64,000 nt of DNA from Pegea sp. RAD2-039 (lineage: Eukaryota; Chordata; Thaliacea; Salpida; Salpidae), in contig JAQGEQ010000270.1 of assembly GCA_034620365.1 (NCBI GenBank), forward strand, positions 124,001-188,000. The letters run 5' to 3'. The notes under the pieces were generated by a model. It was not told where the DNA came from. It ran no database searches and saw nothing but the letters and a program-made list of their open reading frames with translations. Position 1 is the first letter of the stretch. The number at the start of each line of letters is the position of its first letter. Positions 27,901 through 38,999 of this stretch are shown piece by piece. The position numbers were made by a program, and so were the translations under genes.

Positions 27901-30222
27901 AATTATCACTTAAACAAATAATTTATATAATTCACTTAAATTGAAAATTGATATTAAAATTTCAATTTGTAAATCATTTTTTAACAATTTGATTTTATTT
28001 AAAGAACCACGACATACAATTTTTGACACATTTTTAAAAAACACAAGGTAGTTTTTTTTAGATTAGTCATACTCGTTAGTGTTGCCATCTAAAATCATCT
28101 ATTACAACGTATGGTTTCGTAACTAAACTCTACGATTTTCCAAAAATAATTTGCAAAATAAATTTTTATTATTTTTTAGTAATTTTAATCATTTTTATTT
28201 ATCAGCTTTTTTTAAACTAATCATAAAAGTTTGTAAACTTAAAAAGCATTTACTCTAACAATTAGTAAATGAACTAATTGCCTGTTATAACTCAATGAAT
28301 CATTTTAAAAAATAAGTTAAAGTTACTTGAGATGCTTTTAACGTTAAAAGATTTAAAGAAAAATTCTTTTTGAATGTCTTTCAAAAGTTAAAAACAGTAA
28401 TTATGAGCAAAGCCTTTTAAATGATTGATTATAGAAAATTATTTTTAAAATGTATTTATCATAAACAAAGTTTTTACCAAAATCCAATTATTTAACATTT
28501 GATTTTTTTAATATATATTAAGTGTCAAGATGTATGTAAAATTTAATAGCTTAACATAACCTGAAAAAGAGAAAAAATTTAAAACTGTTTTTGTATTTTT
28601 GATATTATTAAAGTTAATAAATACATTAAACAAACTCATTATAATTAGTAAGTCAGTAACTAGTTCAACTAGTTATTTATCTTTTAAAAACATCACAGCT
28701 TAAGTGAACTGTGATTTTAAACTTTAAAAATATATTTTTGTTTTTTGTTTTTCAAATTTTCATCTGTACATTCAACAAATATTTTTTGGAGAGATGTCGA
28801 TTTTCATTGAGTTATCAACTTCACATCCTACTAATGATAATAAATTATATTTTCTTTCTGTTAATTATAGTTTCATAACTTTCCATATATAGCTTCATAT
28901 TGAACATTTTTCATATTTTTAGTTAAGTGGTCTATATTTGATAAAGTTTAAACGAGTATCATACTTAAAACATCATTTACAGGTAACGATCTCTGTTGAA
29001 AAAAATTAGGGTGTAAATTGTTTAAAAGTTATTTTTAGAATAAATTAAAAACCTAAAATATTTTTTGATAAGCTCAAGACAGTTTGAAACAACAAACTTC
29101 AAAAATAAAAGTTGAAATAAAAATCATAGATAAAAAATAGCTTTAGTAAAACTTCTAAAAGTTCAAAGTTGTTATCTAAACATTTTTTACAAAATTATGT
29201 TTTGGCTCAGTTCTTAATTCAGAAATTTCAAAATGAATCTTAAAAAGAATCACAGTCTTGATGAAAAAGTCGTTTGACGAGTTCAGCATTAAATAACATT
29301 TTTATTGTGGCCAGCTACACTTAAATTTTTCAAAGTTTTGTACCTGCAAATACTTTGCTTCATTTGATTGTAGACTTCCTGTTTTTCCTTCAGATAAAAA
29401 TGCTCCTTGATCTTTTTCTTCACCTTTCCTTTTTGTAAGGTGCTCAACTCCGTTAGTAGATCTTTCTTCAGCATTTTCCACTTTGAGGAGTAACTCACAT
29501 ATAGCTTCAGCAACTACCGACTCTATTTCAATGTCAGTAGAAGTTTTAGGCAAGCTCTGAGGTTTTAGACAAACTACATCAGGTGTGTCAGAAAATATTC
29601 TTTTATCTTCTACGATGTTTCTGGCGTTTGTGATGTTTTCTGAATCTTTGCTGACAGCTTCTAAGATTTTATGAATAATCTCTTGGATTTCTTCGGCATC
29701 TTCATTTATTAAGATTTTTTTTGGGCTTTGATTGAGCTTCTTTGTACACCAATCACTTTTAGATCTTTTCATTTTTAATTTTTTCTCACATTTGGTTGAA
29801 GCTGGTAGCTTTTGGCTGGACATCTTTCTTTGACTCCTAGATGTCTTCTGAAGAAATTTCTTCATAATCACAGGGCTAGGAATCACTTCTTCTTCACCAA
29901 GAACGTAATCTTGCTCATCTTCAAACGCTATTGATGAAAACCTCAACTGCTCAACAAATCTTCTTTCGTTTGGACCCCAGGTGTAGGGGCGCAACGAGTT
30001 ACAGGAAATATTACTTCTTCGTCTCCTCCGGGAGCTACTTTCTGCTTGCTTCTGATGACTTATTACATCTACAAACACGACAGCTACTGGTCGATTCATT
30101 TTCATACTTATTTGATCTTGTAATTGATGCAAAGATGAAGATGAGAAATTGTAATCTTGATTTATCGGATAACAATTAGCGACATCTAGTGACCGCGGCC
30201 GGCGCAGTCCTTCTTCACGCAT
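3863..30222 (-). CDS. DLC1: DLC1/STARD13-family SAM-RhoGAP-START protein, 5' part
   Basis: Members of this family (DLC1, STARD8, STARD13, fly crossveinless-c) switch off Rho GTPases at adhesions and junctions. Modelled exons in order: 29344-30222, 27073-27693, 24613-24810, 24114-24212, 16219-16714, 10538-10609, 8650-8731 and 3863-3914 (2499 nt, 833 residues, frame kept at every junction). The last three exons plus the end of the fifth give a SAM domain at about residues 766-828, with WLRSAGFPQY, a DHDFL motif and RRLNILNKCASMKLD, all close to vertebrate DLC1. The RhoGAP and START domains are not in the window and are inferred to lie beyond position 1. The ATG at 30222 has an in-frame TAA two codons upstream. 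Residues 1-765 are Ser/Lys/Arg-rich and I recognise no domain in them. Exons 1-4 join by phase and splice signals only; exons 3 and 4 are the least certain. The family call is strong; paralogue choice is not. Confidence 0.8.
3915..8649. other. Intron of the DLC1-like gene
   Basis: About 4.7 kb of AT-rich intron with no supported gene. It includes an E-box palindrome TCACGTGA at 4856-4863 and a short inverted repeat, ACACCTG-T-CAGGTGT, at 5825-5839. Nothing else was recognised. Confidence 0.7.
8650..10609 (-). CDS. Two exons encoding the core of the SAM domain
   Basis: Exon 10538-10609 (acceptor CTGCAG, donor GAAG|GTAAAT) and exon 8650-8731 (acceptor TTTCAG, donor AG|GTAAGA) join in phase 1. 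They give a Trp-Leu-Arg helix start, the GFPQY motif and a DHDFL motif, characteristic of DLC1-family SAM domains. In vertebrate DLC1 this domain mediates protein contacts. These are among the best supported exons in the left half of the window. Confidence 0.88.
10610..16218. other. Intron of the DLC1-like gene
   Basis: About 5.6 kb between the pre-SAM and SAM exons. It is AT-rich with homopolymer runs. Only short chance open frames were seen; no RNA gene or mobile element was recognised. The intron at 8732-10537 is similar. Confidence 0.7.
16219..16714 (-). CDS. Exon leading into the SAM domain of the DLC1-like gene
   Basis: A 496-nt exon that is open throughout and ends in phase 1 at ATGC|GTAAGT. 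This phase fits the next exon, which carries the SAM core. A stop codon (TAG) lies directly before the modelled acceptor, so the exon starts either at this acceptor (position 16714) or, in an alternative transcript, at the ATG at 16693. The product is hydrophilic and ends NSWDGFISRITEKYPVM just ahead of the SAM domain. The ATG could serve a short isoform, as vertebrate DLC1 genes have. Confidence 0.7.
16715..24113. other. Long intron of the DLC1-like gene
   Basis: About 7.4 kb of AT-rich sequence. Open frames at 20845-21168 (minus) and 23225-23515 (plus) lack coding composition and homology that I can recognise, and are taken as chance. TGACGTCA sites lie at 18454-18461 and 19348-19355; the second borders a GC-richer block listed separately. 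Confidence 0.65.
19260..19360 (-). promoter_or_regulatory. Possible internal promoter of the DLC1-like gene
   Basis: On the minus strand, a CREB/ATF palindrome (19348-19355) is followed by a pyrimidine-rich, GC-richer block running to about 19260. The block lies some 2.5 kb upstream of the exon that contains ATG 16693. A short-isoform promoter ahead of the SAM domain would match vertebrate DLC1 gene organisation. No TATA box or transcript evidence is visible; the call is inference. Confidence 0.2.
24114..24212 (-). CDS. Possible short Ser-rich exon of the DLC1-like gene
   Basis: A 33-codon phase-0 segment, SSSSSTFSPPASPRFYRSGN at its core, followed by the donor AAG|GTTAGC. The acceptor TTGAAG is weak. 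Ser/Pro linkers of this kind are common in this family. The overlapping hydrophobic frame on the same strand is a shadow. It could be skipped without breaking the frame, so it may be an alternative exon. Confidence 0.4.
24613..24810 (-). CDS. Probable third coding exon of the DLC1-like gene
   Basis: A basic, Ser-rich segment (KKNRSNRLKRSLRTRSFASL near its end). The acceptor is AAACAG after a T-rich tract, and the donor is TCA|GTAAAT; an alternative donor is CTG|GTACCA, which would end the exon at 24637. Both choices keep phase 0 with the neighbours. The segment is locally GC-richer than its surroundings. There is no homology, so the call rests on splice signals, phase and composition. Confidence 0.5.
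24811..29343. other. Introns between the first three exons of the DLC1-like gene
   Basis: Non-coding sequence at 24811-27072 and 27694-29343, AT-rich, flanking the exon at 27073-27693. Short frames at 25137-25355 and 26203-26385 look like chance. Nothing else was recognised. Confidence 0.65.
27073..27693 (-). CDS. Second coding exon of the DLC1-like gene
   Basis: A 207-codon open exon bounded by TTTTAG on the 5' side and AAG|GTAAGA on the 3' side, both in phase 0. The product is acidic and Ser-rich, with a run of Ser after a KKYH segment, and ends RSRSWESFRRTLTK. No known domain is seen. The open frame is long for such AT-rich DNA and its GC content is raised, which supports real coding sequence. 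Confidence 0.65.
29344..30222 (-). CDS. First coding exon of the DLC1-like gene
   Basis: This 293-codon exon starts at ATG 30222 and ends at the donor CAG|GTACAA. It is rich in Arg, Lys and Ser, with a run of five Arg near residues 65-69 and a Ser/Lys/Arg stretch near residues 125-160. The segment SLRPYTWGPNERRFVEQLRF looks structured but I do not recognise it. The exon ends in phase 0, and the next modelled exon begins in phase 0. Without homology it could also belong to a separate upstream gene; I judge joining to the DLC1-like gene somewhat more likely than not. Confidence 0.6.
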
Positions 30223-33200
30223 TTTTTAATTAGTGATTCGATGCAGTGTAGATAGACATTAAGGATTAGAAATACGTATGTTGAGCTTAGGTAAAAACAA
30301 TCAAACTAAATCTACAAGAAAAGAAAAACTTGAAGTTAGATATTTACAAAATTCTTTAATTATAGTTTCAATGAAGATAAATATTGATATTTTGTTGTCT
30401 GTTTATAAAAATTTGAAATAATATTACTATTGGTAACGATCAGTTAAATATTGAGGTAATTTATAAATATTTCCTTTTCTAAGTAGTTAAAATATAAATT
30501 TGGTTTTTTTTTAAGTCTTCTTCTTTTATCTATTTATTTTACATGCTTTAGTCAAACAATATATACTTTTGTAAAATCTGCTTCTGATTTTTTCGAAAAT
30601 ATTTAGTTCTGAAACAATGTTTAAAAAAAGTTTGAAAAAAAAAAAGGGTTTTTTATAAGTTTTATAGTCAAACTTATAATCTTTGTTGTAAATCAAATTG
30701 CTTTGTAGTTGTTTTATAGTTACAAACAAATAAATAAATTTAAACATCTTATTAATAATTTCGTATGAATCTAATTTACATTTGATTACTGAAAACTGAA
30801 CTTAAATTAACTACTAACTAACTAAACTGTATGCTAGACTGCTGCCCAGTGTTCTATAAGTACCTTCACAAGAAATGTTATCAAAAAATCATGTGGTTAA
30901 AAATCTCTTTGTTTTCCAAACTGTTTTAGATTATTTTAAAAATAACTATTATTTTTATACTTCAATAAACAATTGATATATACATAAAAGTAAATCATCA
31001 GACTAAAAAAAATTTCTAAATAGATTTATCAATAGTATACTTTTGATAAATATCTTTCGGTTTTTGTGTAAAAATAAATCTTTTGTTTAAAAAAGTATTA
31101 TAAGTTAATTATATATTATTTGATAACTTTTTTATAGACTTTTTTAGTTCTATTTACAAAATAAGTGTGAAAAATAAAAGGAAAATCTGGCTTTCTTCAT
31201 GGGTTTTATCTTTGTTTTTAAACTAATTTATTGTAAGACTTTGCCAGCTAACCAACATATAAAAACGATCAAGCTTATTCACTTGAGATATTAATCTAAA
31301 CTTTGCCCTTTTCAAGCTTATTTTGATAAACTTAGCTCGTCTTTTGCATTTAAATAAACGCAATAAACAATAAACATAAAACTAAATAACCAGTTTCTTA
31401 CGAAGCTCTGGTTTATTTTGACGCATTAAATCTGCAAGAAAAACTAAAATTAGATTTCACTAGTAAACGCAAATATGATTTTTTTTTCTTACAACTTTTG
31501 TCTACAATTTCATTCAGAAAATTTCACCGAAATCTACAAATAGTTTAATTCGTTAGATGCTTCACTTCAATCTTGTCAACAAAATAATTATATAAATCTC
31601 TACAGTATACTGATAATTGAAAATCTTTTAAGATCATCAAAAATTTATTTAAGCTACTACAGAAACAATGGATGAGAAAGACGCAACTTTTATTACTTAA
31701 AACAGTTTTCTGTTTTGCTCAAAGCAATAAATTTAGTGATCAAATCTTTTTCATTGAAATATAGAATAAAACAAATTCTTTTTCTAACAAATGTACTGTA
31801 GACTAAGAAAGCTCAAAGTTATTTTTCAGCTTTGTATAATTTAAGTAAAAACAATTTAAATATTTTTCGACCGCAGTACTTTTAATTCATGTTTTTTTAA
31901 ACACTAAAACTGCTGGCTTAACGACCTAAAGATCACTGTATCAAGTATCTTTCATTTGAAGCTCAAAGCTAATTTTTTGTAGCAGTTGAACTTTTCAAAT
32001 ATCTTTTGTCATACAGCCTTTAATTATCCACACATGTTGATGGTCTTTAAGATAATATCTCATTTTATAGATTTTACTTTTTATTTCAAGCAGAAGAAAT
32101 ATTTCAAACAAAATATCATCAGGATTAACATAAATCAGCAAACGAAGAGGACTTTAAATTCTACCAGTTTAAAATACTTATCAAGAATGTTTTCTTGAAA
32201 TATTCAATAAAATTTGAAAATTTAACATCTGCACTTTAATACTATAAGAAAGTTAAATCTTAAAGGATTTTAATAAACTAAGATAGTAATTGAGCAGCTT
32301 TATCTTTTCATTTTTCAAGCTTATTACAGCTTCACGCCAAATATAATCTTTTTGGAAGAAATTATTACGCAAAAATTTAATGTCGGTATTATATTTGCAG
32401 AAGTGCTGATAAAGTACAAAATAATTTGCTTTTAAATTGTACAATTGTTCTTTTGAATTACAAAAATTAAAACAATGTTTATTGCAAATGTTTAAAAACC
32501 GAACATATTTCGTTGCCATAGTTTCTACTCTTCAATTAAATGTTTAAAATGGTACATTGTAAAATTTGCAAAAGCTAAACATTTTGAAGTAGCTTATATA
32601 GTGATTATAACTCTGTAAGTAAATCTCAAGGCTAATTTAAATATTTTAAACTTAAAAAGTTGATATTTTGTATATGCTAACTACAACTCTACCACATTAC
32701 TACCAGTTTTAAACAAAAATCAGAAATAGTATTTAAGAACGGGAAGTTGCTTAGATTTGCCTTAGGCAGCCGATTTCATAGATATTTTCTACGTAGATAT
32801 CAAAGAATTATTTCCAGAAGGCAAGATTTGAAGTATTTCAAACATGTTAAATATAAATAATTTTTTTATTGAGCGTAAGCCACAAAATATTTTCATGACA
32901 GTTGTGGAACAACTTCAGTACCCACCTTATTAAATAGTTTTTGTGTTTTAACAGTCTTATTGCTCAGTAAATAAACACTATTAGAACATAATTTGCTAAT
33001 AGAAGCTTAGCACAAAAGTTTAATTACAAATATCATACAAATACCTCGTCGAAATCTTTTCAAATGTTAAGTTTTTGTGATAAATGTAAGATATGATGTT
33101 AAAGTTATATTTAAAATTTTGAATGTTAAATTATATAATGTATACAACAAGTTATTTCGATATAGTCAAAAATAAAATTATTATACGATTTAATGTCAGA

Positions 33201-34119
33201 GGATTCTGCAGAAATTTTCAAAAAATATTTGATGAAATATGGGTGGGTTTCTGTTAAAGAAACTTTAATATAAAGAGTTGTTGATACTTAATTAGCATAC
33301 TACAATAGACATACTTGAACATATTTTCATGCAAGCTGTTATAGTTTCTCTCTTATAATATTTAAATCTGTCTTATAAAACTAAGAGATTAATTTGACTT
33401 TAGGAAATAGTTTTTAAGGAAAACTTTACTCGATTAATAGAACTAAAAATAAGACTCATAAATTACGAAATTTTGGTTCGAAATAAATGTGAGCTCTTAA
33501 CCCAAACAAGATTGTAGGTTTAGAATTTATCTTCATTTTACTTTTTCTTGCGACATTTTAGAATGTACGAAGATCTTACTCACTTATATCTAAGCTGTCG
33601 AAAGAATAGATAAATTATTTATACTTTTTTACAGTAATATTTGACTAGATAGATTTTTCATTGAAGAATAACAGACTAAAAACTAATGAGTTTTATTTAC
33701 GATATTTATAAAAAATATCATTTTATCTAAGTTATGTGGATATTCTTAAATGTGATTGTATCTACTAATTTACAAATCTAATTAAAAATTACATCTTTTT
33801 TTGGTATAAAGCTTATAAAAATCAAATAAGTGCCGAAAAACCAGTTTTGCTGGTTGTAATGTTGCTGAGTTGATTAAAGATATTTCCAGAAAGCTTTTAT
33901 ATGGCTGACAGCATGCTTATGATTTGTCGTGGCATTTGATCAGCTCAATGGATGTTAGAAAGAGATTAATGATAGAATCCTTACTATTAACTATGAAATA
34001 AGATAAAGAACCAGATGATAAAAAGGACCCTTAAGCTACAATCTTCTGTTTAATGCTGTGGACATTCTACAAACAAAAGTTGAAAACGTTGGATGTGATC
34101 ATCATAAAATTATGTCGAG

Positions 34120-34200
34120 GAGTTTTTAAGAGGAGCAGGAGGAGATTTCTCGCGTCACGCCTCGACAAGCACCGGTTATTTACCCTTGCACGTCAGACAT
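34120..34200. other. GC-rich island of unknown origin
   Basis: About 80 bases rich in C and G sit inside very AT-rich DNA. One plus-strand frame is open from just after a stop near 34130, through EEQEEISRVTPRQAPVIYPC, to a stop near 34225. There is no start codon or clear splice pair. It could be an orphan exon, a retrocopy fragment or the remnant of a transposon. Confidence 0.3.
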
Positions 34201-37200
34201 AGTTAAAAATTTGAAAGAGTATTGAAGCATGTTAAAGTTTATAGCTCAATGAACTAAATTATCGTTGCTGTTCAAGTCTACAAGAAGTTCTAATTTGACT
34301 CATCTATAAGTTTCCAAACCTTTTTTAAAAGTTGAGTATTTATTAACCAAGTTTAAATATTTTATGATAAGTTTCAATAATAAATTTTCTAAGATGAATT
34401 ACGTTTTCAAGCTTTCAGTGATTGATTACAAGATTAGTTTTGAAAAACAAATATCCTATGAATTAAAAAGATTTTGTTGTTTCTTATCTGCTTAAGAAGT
34501 CAAAAATATTTAAAAGTAAAACTAAAGAATTACAAACTTATTATCAGTTGTGTGATAGAAAAATATCATTAATCAAAAACTCTTTATTTATACTTTCAGA
34601 AAGTTTGACAACTTTTTACTTTTTATAATAAAACCAGCTTCTTTCTTATTAAACTAATAGTTTCAAAACATAAAACATTTATCTAATTAAAACAAAAACT
34701 AAATCTTTTTACTTTGTATCATGAGAAACTAAATTTTTTATACAAGCTGTCTTAACTTCTAAACTGCAAAAAAATATATCAGTATTTTCTAAGTAATTGG
34801 CCTTTATAGGCATTTAAGACAACATATTTTTCAAAAACAAAAACTTTAAAGTAATCAAGTTATATATCGCAACTAAATCTATCACACAAAGTAAAAAAGG
34901 AACTAAGAAATAGTGTCGAAATTGTTTCTGATAATATTCGTCTTCTAGTTACCAGCAGATTTTTTTATTTGTCCAGCAAAATCCTCTTTTGGTTTTCTTC
35001 TTCCTATATCTCTATCTGCATGGTTTAAATTCCTTTTTCATCTGTCAACCCACTAACTACAAATTGTTATCCTCACCAAAAAAAACCTTATCCTAAAATA
35101 TGAACAATTTAAATAAAACTAAAAGTTATTTGTTGCTATATAAACGCATAAGACTTGATAATAGACAAGTAACATGATATAAATTTAAGCTAGCTTTTAT
35201 TTATAAACATTATTTATCTTTAGACTTGCATAAGTACTAATTAAAGTAACCGTATAGAAAACAACTGTTAAAATCTAACCACCACATTTATTAGATACTT
35301 TTAATTTATCTATACTTATAAAGCTAAATCAATTCTAAATTATTATTAGAAGATAAATATATAAAACAAATCATTGCTGTTTAGTAAAAAAGCTAATACA
35401 AACTCAATTAAAAAGTCAGTGTTAAAATATTTCAAGTTGTCCTTCTATAACTGCACTCTCGGCACTAAGCTATTTTGATTATTTTGATTTTTACAAGACA
35501 AAGTATGCATTAAAAACAAGATAGAAATACAAGCTTAGCTTTTGTGGTTAAAAACTTCTTCCGGTAAGTCTTTAACTTTCATAAGATAAATTTTCCACAG
35601 TAAATTTGAAGTGGGAAGTTAAATTTTGTCAAATAAATCTATTTAAACTTTGTTTACTTTAATAAATGATCTTAATTTAGCTGTTAATGATATTTATAAA
35701 ATTAGAACAATCTGTTTTCTACTAACACTACTAAGGATTTGACAGTTCAGAATGTTAAAGATACCAACTTAGCTTTTAATTTCAGTTTGTAGGATTTCCT
35801 TCCATATTTGCTATGTTATGCAAACTACTGTAGCGGCAACTGTGGTTGATAAGCAGCCTTTGCAGTTTGCGATCGTTTTCTGAACTTTATTCAAGAAAAA
35901 AAAACAAACACATTCTTATCATTCCTCTCATTTATATGACAGAAACAGCAAATCATATTAAAACTAAATTACTAAAAAATGTACTTTCATAAAAACTTAG
36001 TATTCAAGTAAAAAAGCTTTGTTAAAAAACAGTAATTTTTTTCTTTTTTGTTTGTTATTTGCTTTTCATTGAAAATTTGGCAAATAAAATATTTTAAATT
36101 TTGTTGATTAATGACACAGCCTTTTTCAAACATATCTTATCAAAAATTTAAAAGCTGAATTAGTTTATGTTTCAGTTTGTAAAACGTTTTATAATAAAGG
36201 TTACTTTATGGTATGCTGAAATAGTTTTCTAAATTTTTAGTTTATTGTTCAAATTAGCCTAAAATTATTTCTCAGCACTCCACTTGTAACATGAAAAGTA
36301 AACCACAAAAATTATTGTTAGCATCACTTGCTTCTTTTTAACCAAACTATTTAAATAATCATTCATCATTTAATTTAAAAATATGGAAAGTAATTAACAA
36401 CATTTTTTGATAATTTCAAACTATATTTTTATCAAATAATTCTTTCTTTCATTTTTCTCATTATAAATGAGTTTTTAACAATATTTAGATTTGCAATAAA
36501 AATAAAAACCAGAATATACATACCATCTAAGAATTAATCGTTAAAAAGATAAGTGTCTGTTTTTTATAAAGTTTACATCACAATTATACATAAAAGTTTT
36601 ATTATAATAGTTTGATTAATGTTGTAGTGATGAAATTATTACATGGAAATACTAAGGGTGATTTCGTACATTAAGAATGTTGAAAAATTGTTTGGAAACA
36701 AAAAAGAATTCTTAAACTTACAGATCAACTTTTTAATAATTTTTTTTGTTTCTATGAAACATAATCATTATGTTGCTGATGGATAAATTCTTTCAAGTAC
36801 TTGTATTTTTACATTCTATGCCTTCTACACAACTTGGAGAAAGGCTTTGTTAAGATATAAAAATTTTTGGTCAAACATTTGTGGGATATTTCGAAAATGA
36901 ATGCATACGATTGCATATTGTTTTAATAAGACATTCAAAAATAAGAAACTGATTTAAAAATTGTTGGTCAGCAAAGCAGGCACTCACAAATTAGTCTTTG
37001 CTCCTTGGAGACATTTTGAAAAACGTCTAATTGTTAATTAAGTAAATGTATCGTAAACGTATTTCGATAGTTTTCTTACAGTTTATTTATTACTAACTTT
37101 TTCTTTAAATTTCTAAGAAATACAAATTATAATTTAATGAAAACACTTGAACGTTCACTAAATAGTTTGCAAAATTTTTTTTGATATCTTAGTATTCATT

Positions 37201-38863
37201 TTAGTAGTTTTAGTGTAGCATAAATGCAGTTATTAATAAAAAAAATTAAGTTCAATAGTTTATTTTTTCCTATTTACAAGAAGCAGGTTAAGTGAATATT
37301 TGTAGATCAATATTTAATTATTAAACAAAATGTTCTTAACTATTAATTTCATCAGTTAAAATAATTTAGAAACTAGTTTTAAAGAAATTATTCGTATGAA
37401 TCAGCCTTAAATTGATTTAAACTTTTTTCAATTTGCTATATGTTAATTTTTACAATTTATGAAAATTGGTAAATTAATAATATTTCAATTGTTCTAAGAG
37501 CTGTTATAATGATTATTTTTGCTACTTTGAAAACATTTTTGTCCCAAATTTGACTCAGCAATAACTTTATTAATTTATTTTTAGACAGCTTCTTCGACAA
37601 AAAAGACAAATAAAATATTTTCCAAACTAATTTTATTTCAATTTTGATTAAGTTAACTTTTGGTTACTAACTTTTAAAAGATGAATAATAATTCTGAGTT
37701 AAATTTCTCTTTTATTTTTATACTATAATTACATTCGGTAAGTTTAGTAATACAGGCACATTTTCAAAGAATTCAAGATTTGAAAAATTGACTTTTGAAC
37801 ATGATGTTAAGGGTATCTCAACGATTTTACCCTTAAATATGTCTATTCTAAATTGGTATTTAAAGAAAAGAATAATCTTACAGAACAAGCCCACTGTGTC
37901 AAAGAAGTCTGCAAATACATCCAGTTAAGTCATTTAGCAAAACTTCATTATAGTCGATTGTCAAATCAAAGATTTTAGAAACAAAAGTGGTTCAAGTCTA
38001 CAAACCCTAATTATTTAATGAAAACATCACACTGATTAGTAAGAAGTCTACAATGACTTGTAAGCTAGAGACCAAATTATGCCTTGAAATGTCTTATTAG
38101 TGAAAACAAACCTGTGAATTGGTAAAAATACATTTGATGCAGTAAATGATCTACTAAGATTTTCAGTTTGAATTTTTTCATTTTCACTGTTTTAGTTTTA
38201 ATTTAAAGTTTTGGTTTTAGAAGTGATATTCATAGTATACAAAGTTTAGAAAAGCTTAAAATGAGTTAATGAGCTGAAAAATGTTAAAATTACAACTGTA
38301 ACAAATAGTAGAGCTAAATAGTTTAGTTTTTATAATTTAAAATGTATTTACAGCTGCACTAAAAATCGTTAAAAGACATAACTCGAAAGGAAAGTGTAAA
38401 AATTCTCATAATTTTAAGTTTAGGAGATTATTTTCTGCTCTTAATCGTTTTAAGAATAGTTTAAACGCTAAATTAGAAACTACTAAATACTTACAAGGTT
38501 TGATGCAGGTTTTAAAGAACTCTTTTGCACTTGTTAGAAACTTACTATTAGACAATTAATACAAAAATTATCAAAATATTTCTTCTTTGTGTTTTTGTGT
38601 AAATAGTTTTAATTTTTTTTATTTTCTTATTTACTTTCAAATATTTCCGGATAACTTTCATTGACTTCATATTAAGCAAAAGTGTTTTATTAGTTTTATA
38701 ACAATTCAAATCATATTCAAAACTTGTCTTCTTTAAAATAAATCTACCAAAAAGTATTTCAAACTATTTTCAATATAATATTTACCAAATGATTTCTTAT
38801 ATAATTTAGATAAAAGAACTTTTCATCATTAGCAGAAATCAGTGTTTTGTAAATCTGACATTA

Positions 38864-38869
38864 TTTATT
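38864..38869 (-). terminator. Polyadenylation signal of AMACR
   Basis: AATAAA on the minus strand, about 130 bases beyond the AMACR stop codon. It is the canonical hexamer at a plausible distance. AT-rich DNA makes chance copies common, so confidence is moderate. Confidence 0.4.
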
Positions 38870-38999
38870 TTGTTACAATCTTTAGTAATTGCTGAAGTCA
38901 AATAATGACGAAATAAATTAAAAGAAAATAAACTTATTTAAATTAATAAGCAAAATTTAAAACTTTAAAATGTCTACAAACAGATGTATTGTTATATTT

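Larger units (their letters stand above)
30223..38999. other. Intergenic region between the DLC1-like gene and AMACR
   Basis: About 8.8 kb upstream of the DLC1-like start and downstream of AMACR. It contains only short open frames, the longest being 88 codons at 32253-32519 (minus), with no recognisable product. A GC-rich island at about 34120-34200 stands out. The promoter of the DLC1-like gene should lie at the left end, but no core element is visible. Confidence 0.6.

Noticed and set aside
32253..32519. 88-codon minus-strand open frame in the intergenic region
   Set aside because: Composition matches the surroundings and no motif is seen; no splice partners found.
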